Positions 57,703 to 64,000 of a DNA stretch of 64,000 bases are shown one piece after another; position 1 is the stretch's first letter; every line of letters starts with the position of its first letter. The notes beneath the pieces were generated by a model that saw only the letters and a program-made list of their open reading frames with translations, did no database searches and was not told the origin of the DNA. The stretch lies in NCBI RefSeq assembly GCF_000719095.1, contig NZ_JOEH01000013.1, forward strand, positions 133,914-197,913. Reading direction: 5' to 3'. A program made the position numbers and the translations under genes. Source of the stretch: Streptacidiphilus jeojiense. Lineage in GTDB: Bacteria > Actinomycetota > Actinomycetes > Streptomycetales > Streptomycetaceae.

Positions 57703-59102
57703 CCGGCGACCGGCCCCGGCACACCGTCGTGGTCGACCTCGGCTACGGCGACGCCGGCAAGGGCGCGGTGGTCGACCGGCTCTGCCGCAGCGACGGCGTC
57801 GACACCGTGGTCCGCTTCAACGGCGGGGCCCAGGCCGGCCACAACGTGGTCACCAGGGACGGCCGGCAGCACACCTTCGCCCAGTTCGGCTCCGGCACCT
57901 TCGTGCCCGGCGTGCGCACCCACCTGTCCCGCTTCATGCTGGTCGACCCGCTGGCCCTGGCCGCCGAGGCCGCCCATCTGCGCACCCTGGGCGTCCGCGA
58001 CGCTTTCGCCCGGCTCACCGTGGACCGCCGGGCCCTGCTCACCACCCCCTATCACGCCGCGGCCAACCGGCACCGGGAGGCCGCCCGCGGCACCGCCCGG
58101 CACGGCTCCTGCGGCCTCGGCGTGGGGGAGACCGCCCGCTACGCCCTGGCCCACCCGCGGTCCGCGCCCACCGCCGGCGACTGCGCCGCACCCGCCCGAC
58201 TCCTCACCGTGCTCACCAGGCTGCGCGAGCGCCTCACCGACGAACTCGGCCTCGGCGCACCCCTCGGTCCGCCCCCGGAGGACTGCGCCACCGCCTTCCG
58301 GGCCTTCGCCGAGCAGGTCGCCCTCGCCGACGAGAACCATCTGGCGGCAGCCCTGCGCCGCGGCCCGGTGGTCCTCGAAGGAGCCCAGGGCGTCCTGCTG
58401 GACGAATGGCACGGCTTCCACCCCTACACCACCTGGTCCACCACCACCTTCGGCAACGCCGGAACCCTGCTCGCGGAGGCCGGCGCCGCGCCGGGATCGG
58501 CCCTGCGCCTGGGCGTGCTGCGGACCTACACCGTCCGGCACGGCCCCGGCCCGCTGGTCACCGAGAACCCGGCCCTCGGCCGCGCCCTCCCGGAACCCCA
58601 CAACGGTCACGGCCGCTGGCAGGGGGCGTTCCGCCGCGGGGACTTCGACGCCGTAGCGCACCGCTACGCCCTCGCCGTCTGCGCCCGCTCCGCCTTCGGC
58701 GCGGTGCAGGCCCTGGCACTCACCCATCTGGACGCCCCGGCCCGCCACCCGTACCTCTCCATCTGCGAGACCTACGACCTGGACGGCGACGAGATCCACG
58801 ACCTGCCGACCGGACCGCCCGGCGACCTCCGCCGCCAGGCCGCGCTCACCACCCGTCTGCTGCGCGCCCGCCCCGGACGGACCCACACCCCCGGGCCCGA
58901 CCCGCACAGTTGGGCCGAGGTCGTCGCCGACACCCTGGACACCCCGGTGCTGCTCCGCAGCCACGGACCGCGCGCCGTCGACCGCCTGCCGCAGGACGGA
59001 CCTGGCACCCGCCGCGTCCGTGGCATCGCCGGCGTCAACGGCGTCCATCGCATCAGCGGCGTCCGTGACATACGCGACAGCCCCATGAGTCTCTTGGCCT
59101 GA
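57699..59102 (+). CDS. Divergent adenylosuccinate synthetase-like enzyme
   Basis: A 467-residue member of the PurA fold. The catalytic Asp loop reads LGYGDAGKGAVVD (canonical GDEGKGK; Asp18 kept) and the catalytic His loop GGAQAGHNVV (His48 kept). VVLEGAQGVLLDEWHGFHPY resembles the later PurA motif. Many other PurA-invariant positions differ, so housekeeping AMP synthesis is unlikely. It is coupled by GTGA to a VWA gene under an NrtR-like regulator, suggesting a GTP-driven ligation on a nucleotide or NAD-derived substrate. The last 30 residues are repetitive (GIAGVNG, RISGVRD). Confidence 0.75.
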   Translation: MTGDRPRHTVVVDLGYGDAGKGAVVDRLCRSDGVDTVVRFNGGAQAGHNVVTRDGRQHTFAQFGSGTFVPGVRTHLSRFMLVDPLALAAEAAHLRTLGVRDAFARLTVDRRALLTTPYHAAANRHREAARGTARHGSCGLGVGETARYALAHPRSAPTAGDCAAPARLLTVLTRLRERLTDELGLGAPLGPPPEDCATAFRAFAEQVALADENHLAAALRRGPVVLEGAQGVLLDEWHGFHPYTTWSTTTFGNAGTLLAEAGAAPGSALRLGVLRTYTVRHGPGPLVTENPALGRALPEPHNGHGRWQGAFRRGDFDAVAHRYALAVCARSAFGAVQALALTHLDAPARHPYLSICETYDLDGDEIHDLPTGPPGDLRRQAALTTRLLRARPGRTHTPGPDPHSWAEVVADTLDTPVLLRSHGPRAVDRLPQDGPGTRRVRGIAGVNGVHRISGVRDIRDSPMSLLA

Positions 59103-59161
59103 CCGCCCCCGCCATGGCAGATTCGGTCCCGGCAACGAGGCCGATCGCCGGAGGCATCCGC

Positions 59162-61189
59162 ATGACCAGCGCAGAGCAGCAGCCGACCCCGCTCTGGACA
59201 CCCGACCCCGAGCGCGCCGCCGCCTCCAACATCGCCCGCTTCCAGCGCTGGGCCACCGAGCACCACGGCGCTCCGCCCGGCGACTACGCCGCGCTGCACC
59301 GCTGGTCGACCGAGGACCTGGACCGCTTCTGGACCGCCGTCGCCGAATGGTTCGACGTCCGCTTCTCCACCCCGGCGAGCAGCGCCCTGGCCGACCCCGC
59401 CATGCCCGGCGCCGTCTGGTTCCCCGGCGCCCGCCTCAACTACGCCGAACACGCCCTGCGCTTCGGTGAGGACCCGGCACACGCCGACCGCCCCGCGATC
59501 CTGCACCTGGACGAGACCGGCGCCGAGCCGACCACCCTCACCTGGGCCGAGCTCCGCCGCCAGGTGGGCTCGTTGGCCGCCCGGCTGCGCGCCCTCGGCC
59601 TGCGCCCCGGCGACCGCGTCGGCGGCTACGTCCCCAACGTCCCGCAGGCCGCCGTCGCCCTGCTGGCCACCGCCGCCGTCGGCGCCGTCTGGACCTCCTG
59701 CGCCCCCGACTTCGGCGCCCGCAGTGTGCTGGACCGCTTCAGCCAGCTCGAACCCGTCCTGCTCTTCGCCGTCGACGGCTACCGCTACGGCGGCAAGGCC
59801 CACGACCGCACCGGAATCGTCGCCGAGCTGCGCCGCGAACTGCCCTCGCTGCGCCATGTCGTGCACATCCCGCTGCTCGGCACTCCCGCCCCCGAATCGG
59901 CCCTGACCTGGGACGAGCTGATCGGCGGCGGCGGCGATGACCCGGCCGGCGAGGCGGACGAACCGGTCTTTGAGCAGGTCCCGTTCGACCACCCGCTCTG
60001 GGTGCTCTACTCCTCCGGCACCACCGGACTGCCCAAGGCCATCGTCCAGGGCCACGGCGGCATCGTGGTCGAGCACCTGAAGCAGGCCGGTCTGCACACG
60101 GACCTCGGTCCCGACGACCGCTTCTTCTGGTACACCTCCACCGGCTGGATGATGTGGAACTTCCTGCTGGCGGGCCTGCTCGTCGGCGCCACCGTCGTCA
60201 GCTACGACGGCAGTCCCGGCTACCCCGCCGTCGACGCCCAGTGGCGGGTCGCCGAACGCTCCGGGGCGACCGTCTTCGGGACCTCCGCTGCCTACATCAC
60301 CGCCTGCGCCAAGGGCGGCGTCCATCCGGGCCGCGACCTCGACCTCTCCCGGCTGCGCGCCATCGGCACCACCGGATCCCCGCTCCCGCCGGACGGCTTC
60401 CGCTGGATCTACCAGGAGATCAGCCCCGACATCTGGCTGGCCAGCGTCAGCGGCGGCACCGACCTGTGCAGCTGCTTCGTCGGCGGCGTGCCCACCCTGC
60501 CGGTGTACCTCGGCGAGATCCAGGCCCCCAGCCTGGGCGCCGCGGTCGAGTCCTGGGACGTCCACGGCAAGCCGCTGCACGGTGAGGTCGGCGAGCTCGT
60601 CTGCACCAAGCCGATCCCCTCGATGCCGCTCTACTTCTGGAACGACCCGGACGGGACCCGCTTCCACGACAGCTACTTCGACGTCTACCCGGGCGTCTGG
60701 CGGCACGGCGACTGGATCACGGTCACCGAGCGCGGCACCGTCGTCATCCACGGCCGCTCCGACTCCACACTCAACCGACAGGGCGTCAGGATGGGCTCCG
60801 CGGACATCTACGAGGTGGTCGAGCGCATCCCGCAGATCCGCGAGTCGCTGGTCATCGGCCTGGAACAGCCCGACGGCGGCTACTGGATGCCGCTGTTCGT
60901 GGTTCTCGCGGAGGGAGCCGCCCTGGACGACGACCTCCGCACGGCGGTCCGCACCGCCCTGCGGGAACAGCTCTCGCCGCGGCACGTCCCCGACGAGATC
61001 ATCGCCGTCCCCGCGCTGCCGCACACCCTCACCGGCAAGCGGCTGGAGGTGCCGGTGAAGCGGATCCTCTCGGGCACCCCGCTCACCCAGGCCGTCAACC
61101 CCGGCTCGCTCGACAACCCCGAGGCGCTCACCCCGTTCCTGGAACTCGCCAGGACCGAAGGGGCCACCCGCCGCGGCACGGGCGGGTGA
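59162..61189 (+). CDS. Acetoacetyl-CoA synthetase
   Basis: A 675-residue adenylate-forming ligase of the acetoacetate-CoA ligase family, which activates acetoacetate for poly-hydroxybutyrate, fatty acid or polyketide use. Visible are PGARLNYAEHAL near the N-terminus, phosphate loop VLYSSGTTGLPKAIVQGHGG, FFWYTSTGWMMWNF, and catalytic Lys in HTLTGKRLEVPVKRIL. The ATG at 59162 follows GGAGG by nine bases; an upstream ATG at 59114 adds sixteen residues without support. It converges on ptsI. Confidence 0.9.
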   Translation: MTSAEQQPTPLWTPDPERAAASNIARFQRWATEHHGAPPGDYAALHRWSTEDLDRFWTAVAEWFDVRFSTPASSALADPAMPGAVWFPGARLNYAEHALRFGEDPAHADRPAILHLDETGAEPTTLTWAELRRQVGSLAARLRALGLRPGDRVGGYVPNVPQAAVALLATAAVGAVWTSCAPDFGARSVLDRFSQLEPVLLFAVDGYRYGGKAHDRTGIVAELRRELPSLRHVVHIPLLGTPAPESALTWDELIGGGGDDPAGEADEPVFEQVPFDHPLWVLYSSGTTGLPKAIVQGHGGIVVEHLKQAGLHTDLGPDDRFFWYTSTGWMMWNFLLAGLLVGATVVSYDGSPGYPAVDAQWRVAERSGATVFGTSAAYITACAKGGVHPGRDLDLSRLRAIGTTGSPLPPDGFRWIYQEISPDIWLASVSGGTDLCSCFVGGVPTLPVYLGEIQAPSLGAAVESWDVHGKPLHGEVGELVCTKPIPSMPLYFWNDPDGTRFHDSYFDVYPGVWRHGDWITVTERGTVVIHGRSDSTLNRQGVRMGSADIYEVVERIPQIRESLVIGLEQPDGGYWMPLFVVLAEGAALDDDLRTAVRTALREQLSPRHVPDEIIAVPALPHTLTGKRLEVPVKRILSGTPLTQAVNPGSLDNPEALTPFLELARTEGATRRGTGG

Positions 61190-61223
61190 CCCCTTCGACC
61201 TGCACTTCCACCTGCTCTTCGGG

Positions 61224-62894
61224 CTACTCCCCGGACAGCACCTGGTTCGCGGCCGCCCGCGCCTCGTCCGCCGTGTCGGTGGCACGCGCCGCCGCCGCGG
61301 CCCGCTGACACTGCGCCAGCGTGTACTTGGCCAGCGTGGCCCGGACGTAGGGGATCGACGCCGCGCCCATCGACAGGCTGGTCACCCCCAGCCCGGTCAG
61401 CACGCAGGCCAGCACCGGATCGGCGGCGGCCTCGCCGCAGACCCCGCAGCTCTTGCCGGTCGCCCCGGCCGCCTCGGCGGAGAGGGCGATCAGGTCGAGC
61501 AGCGCCGGCTGCCACGGATCCTGCAGCCGCGCCACCGCGCCGACCTGGCGGTCGGCGGCGAAGGTGTACTGGGCCAGGTCGTTGGTGCCCAACGAGAGGA
61601 ACTCGACCTCCTTGAGGATCGAGCGGGCCCGCAGCGCGGCGGACGGGATCTCCACCATCGCCCCGAACTTGGCCGACAGCCCGGCCTCCCGACAGGCGTC
61701 CGCGAAAGCCCTGGCATCGGTACGGTCGGCCACCATCGGCGCCATGACCTCCAGGTACACCGGCAGTCCGGCGGCGGCCCTGGCCAGCGCCCGCAGTTGG
61801 GACTGCAGCACCTCGGGGTGCTCCAGCAGGCTGCGCAGCCCGCGGACGCCCAGGGCCGGGTTCGGCTCGTCGCCCGGGGTCAGGAAGTCCAACGGCTTGT
61901 CGGCGCCGGCGTCCAGCACCCGCACCACCACCCGCCCCTCGGGGAAGGCCTCCAGCACCTTGCGATAGGCCTGGACCTGCGCTTCCTCGGTCGGAGCCTG
62001 CTTGGAGTCGTCCAGGAAGAGGAACTCGGTGCGGAACAGCCCGATCCCCTCGGCGCCCATCTCGACCGCCGCAGGGACGTCGGCCGGGCCTCCGATGTTG
62101 GCGAGCAGCGGCACCTTGTGCCCGTCCGAGGTCTGCCCGGGACCGGTGGACGCCGACAGCGCCGCCTTGCGCTCGGCGGCGATCCGCCGCAGCTCGGCCT
62201 GCTGCTCCTCGGACGGCTCGACCAGCACCTCCCCGGTGCTGCCGTCCACGGCGACCACCACGCCCTCGGCCATGTCGGTGGCACCGGCCATGGCGACCAC
62301 GGCGGGAACGCCCAGCGCCCGGGCGAGGATCGCACTGTGGCTGGTCGGCCCGCCCTCCTCGGTGACGAAGCCGAGCACCAGGGTGGGGTCCAGCAGCGCG
62401 GTGTCGGCCGGCGCCAGGTCCCGCGCGAACAGCACATAGGGCTCGTCGCTGTCCGGCACCCCCGGCATCGGGACGCCCATCAGCCGCGCCACGATCCGGT
62501 TCCGCACATCGTCCAGGTCGGCGACCCGCCCGGCCAGGTACTCGCCGGCGTTCGCCAGCAGCGCCCGGTAGGCGGCGAAGGCGTCGTAGACGGCGCGCTC
62601 GGCGGTGCTGCCCACGGCCACGCGCCGCTCGACGTCGGCCATCAGCTCCGGGTCCAGCGCCATCAGCGCCTGCGCCTCCAGCACGGCCTGCGCCTCGCCG
62701 CCGGCCAGATTGCCGCGGGCCTGCAGGTCGGCGGCGACGGCTTCGACCGCCTGCCGCGCCCGCGCCTGCTCGCGCGGCGCCTCCTCGGTCGGCGTCTGCT
62801 GCGCCGGGGGCTCCAGCACCGCCGTGCCCATGTGCCGAACCTGTCCGATCGCGACCCCGTGGCTCACGCCCACGCCGCGCAGCGTCTCTGTCAT
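61224..62894 (-). CDS. ptsI: PTS enzyme I
   Basis: A 556-residue phosphoenolpyruvate-protein phosphotransferase, the first PTS enzyme, passing phosphate from PEP to HPr. The phospho-histidine is His186 in EEGGPTSHSAILA. The PEP-binding barrel follows with LFRTEFLF, GLSAKFGAMVEIPSAAL, LSLGTNDLAQYT and the cysteine in GKSCGVCGE. It lies 88 bp downstream of crr on the same strand, the usual Streptomyces crr-ptsI pair. Regulation through the dre-like element upstream of crr is expected. Confidence 0.95.
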   Translation of the reverse strand: MTETLRGVGVSHGVAIGQVRHMGTAVLEPPAQQTPTEEAPREQARARQAVEAVAADLQARGNLAGGEAQAVLEAQALMALDPELMADVERRVAVGSTAERAVYDAFAAYRALLANAGEYLAGRVADLDDVRNRIVARLMGVPMPGVPDSDEPYVLFARDLAPADTALLDPTLVLGFVTEEGGPTSHSAILARALGVPAVVAMAGATDMAEGVVVAVDGSTGEVLVEPSEEQQAELRRIAAERKAALSASTGPGQTSDGHKVPLLANIGGPADVPAAVEMGAEGIGLFRTEFLFLDDSKQAPTEEAQVQAYRKVLEAFPEGRVVVRVLDAGADKPLDFLTPGDEPNPALGVRGLRSLLEHPEVLQSQLRALARAAAGLPVYLEVMAPMVADRTDARAFADACREAGLSAKFGAMVEIPSAALRARSILKEVEFLSLGTNDLAQYTFAADRQVGAVARLQDPWQPALLDLIALSAEAAGATGKSCGVCGEAAADPVLACVLTGLGVTSLSMGAASIPYVRATLAKYTLAQCQRAAAAARATDTADEARAAANQVLSGE

Positions 62895-62982
62895 CTCACC
62901 GGTCTCCCCTTGGGGTGCGGCCGTCGCAGGCCGCGCTCATTGCCATCGTCTCTGCCTGCTCGGCCCTGCTGGGCCCTGCTCG

Positions 62983-63432
62983 CTACTGCCAGGTGAAGAG
63001 GTTGTCCCCGGGGGCCACCTCGCCGGACTCCTGGACATCACCCAACTGGTCGGCGACCGCTTCGAGCGCCACGATCGGGCAGATCGGGGACTTGCCCGCG
63101 GCTTCGACCGCCGACGGATCCCAACGGATCACCGGCTGCCCGCGCTTCACGGTGTCACCCTTGTTGACGAGGAGTTCGAAGCCCTCGCCGTTGAGCTGAA
63201 CGGTGTCGATCCCCAGGTGGGTGAGGACTCCGTGCCCGTGCTCGTCGATGACGACGAAGGCGTGCGGATGCATGGACACGATCGTCCCGTCGACCGGTGC
63301 GACAGCATCCCCGGCCTCACGGACAGGGTCGATCGCCGTACCCGGCCCGACCATCGCACCGGCGAACACGGGGTCGGGCACAGCGGCCAGGCCGATGGCC
63401 TGCCCGGCGAGAGGGGACGTCACCGTCGTCAT
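62983..63432 (-). CDS. crr: PTS EIIA-Glc (Crr)
   Basis: A 149-residue glucose-type EIIA. The phospho-acceptor His72 is in VLTHLGIDTV, and the second active-site histidine (about residue 57) in MHPHAFVVID. It receives phosphate from HPr and passes it to EIIB domains; in Streptomyces the main substrate is N-acetylglucosamine. GGAGG precedes the ATG. A DasR-type operator lies about 190 bp upstream, in the region shared with the rRNA promoter. Confidence 0.94.
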   Translation of the reverse strand: MTTVTSPLAGQAIGLAAVPDPVFAGAMVGPGTAIDPVREAGDAVAPVDGTIVSMHPHAFVVIDEHGHGVLTHLGIDTVQLNGEGFELLVNKGDTVKRGQPVIRWDPSAVEAAGKSPICPIVALEAVADQLGDVQESGEVAPGDNLFTWQ

Positions 63433-63534
63433 GCTTCAAGCCTCCATCACTGCATCAACATCTAGTGGAAGTGGCCGGCACCAGCAGGAGTCAGCCTAAA
63501 TCACCACAACTTAGGACACTCTGCCGGTCTGCCC

Positions 63535-63563
63535 TTGACTGCACCCGTCGGTGGGGGTGCGAT
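63535..63563 (+). promoter_or_regulatory. Possible upstream rRNA promoter
   Basis: TTGACT (63535-63540), a 17-bp spacer and TGCGAT (63558-63563), oriented toward the rRNA leader. Streptomyces rRNA operons usually have several tandem promoters. Only the -35 box is good. Confidence 0.35.
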
Positions 63564-63620
63564 CGCCGCCGACTGCGCGGCTGTTGCGACCCACGGCGCG
63601 GCCCAGGCCACGACCCGTCA

Positions 63621-63636
63621 AGTGGACTAGACCACT
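63621..63636. promoter_or_regulatory. DasR-responsive element (dre)
   Basis: AGTGGACTAGACCACT differs at one position from the dre consensus AGTGGTCTAGACCACT. DasR, a GntR-family regulator, is known to bind upstream of PTS genes including crr and ptsI in S. coelicolor and to be released by amino-sugar phosphates. The element is about 190 bp upstream of crr and 260 bp before the rRNA leader, so it could affect either. Confidence 0.75.
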
Positions 63637-63878
63637 CGGACGCGAGGGAACTCTACGTCATACGGGTGATGCCCCTGCTCCACCCGTGTCCGCACACGGA
63701 TTTGCTCCGCCCTGCGCGCCGCTGTACGTTGGAGATCTGCCGCCGCGACCGACGAGGTTGCGGCGCGTTGGCGAGATCATCCGAACCTCTCATCGCAATA
63801 ACATTGCGGACGGGGTCCGGCCTTGCCTGCGACAGGCAGCCGGAATTCGAACCGGAACGGACCACTGAAATGGTCTGC

Positions 63879-64000
63879 TAAGCTCGAAACACGAAAGAAA
63901 CGAAGCGCCCGGAGGGCTGGTGTGAAAGCCGCTCGAAGGAAGCGTCCGTACCTTGAGAACTCAACAGCGTGCCAAAAGTCAACGCCAAATGTTGATACCC
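63879..64000 (+). promoter_or_regulatory. rRNA operon promoter -10 and leader
   Basis: TAAGCT (63879-63884) matches in position and surroundings the -10 box of Streptomyces rRNA promoters (TCTGnTAnnnT followed by CGAAAC). The following leader has the conserved CCCGGAGG, GGAAGCGTCC and TTGAGAACTCAACAGCGTGCC blocks that precede 16S rRNA and carry antitermination and RNase III processing signals. The 16S gene itself starts beyond 64000. The region 63433-63878 contains no gene, only the dre site and possible further promoters. Confidence 0.85.

Noticed and set aside
58772-61285. Minus-strand open frame of 837 codons opposite acetoacetyl-CoA synthetase
   Set aside because: Antisense shadow with repetitive composition and no recognisable domain.
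63433-64000. Looked for tRNA genes and for the 16S start in the final 570 bases
   Set aside because: Only rRNA promoter and leader sequence is visible; the mature 16S sequence does not begin before the window ends.
1-64000. Searched by eye for insertion sequences, integrases, phage genes and secondary-metabolite megasynthases
   Set aside because: None were found; a weak or degenerate element could have been missed.

Overview
The window is very GC-rich actinobacterial chromosome, most likely Streptomyces or a close relative (Streptacidiphilus, Kitasatospora). Supporting signs are mycothiol ligase mshC at the left edge, an NsdA-type regulator, a DUF397 protein, a crr-ptsI pair with a DasR-type (dre) operator, and a Streptomyces-style rRNA leader at the right edge. 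Genes are dense, alternate strands often, and many overlap by ATGA or GTGA. No prophage, transposase, CRISPR array or tRNA was seen.

Layout. 1-8.7 kb: mshC (partial), a hopanoid-type glycosyltransferase, murI-like racemase, deacetylase, spermidine-synthase-like enzyme, O-methyltransferase, nucleosidase, O-antigen-ligase-like membrane protein, Nudix hydrolase and an orphan DhaM. 8.8-15 kb: PanE-like reductase, FadE26-like acyl-CoA dehydrogenase behind a KstR-like palindrome, MMPL exporter with a divergent TetR, SDR. 15-19.5 kb: PucR regulator divergent from an agmatinase/NTF2-like/NCS1 permease operon. 19.6-30.6 kb: soluble Ser/Thr kinase, nitronate monooxygenase, acyl-CoA synthetase, a split DUF3592 gene, and a sterol-side-chain-like cluster (FadD19-like diverging from EchA19-like, two DUF35 proteins, two Ltp thiolase-fold proteins). 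A second KstR-like site lies in the divergent promoter of that cluster.

30.7-45 kb: DUF397 protein, a Cys-codon leader peptide before an SfnB-like dehydrogenase, APH-fold protein, NsdA-like regulator, HEAT-like protein, a glycosyltransferase/glycosyltransferase/SGNH hydrolase operon, a BNR-repeat protein and pxpABC (5-oxoprolinase). 45.1-52.3 kb: a three-gene SMC-like ATPase operon, the best candidate here for an undescribed system. 52.3-64 kb: glycerol kinase, SDR/TetR pair, an operon of NrtR-like regulator, VWA protein and divergent adenylosuccinate synthetase, acetoacetyl-CoA synthetase, crr-ptsI, and the promoter and leader of an rRNA operon whose 16S gene lies beyond the window.

Four patterns cut across genes. 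Short tandem repeats sit at the ends of several convergent gene pairs (8.1, 23.4, 33.4 and 41.5 kb). A dispersed repeat built around GCGGGGAACTGCGCG occurs at 0.9, 2.97 and 24.66 kb. KstR-like and TGAC-N5-GTCA operators suggest that scattered lipid genes are co-regulated. Two SDRs both lack the normal catalytic YxxxK.
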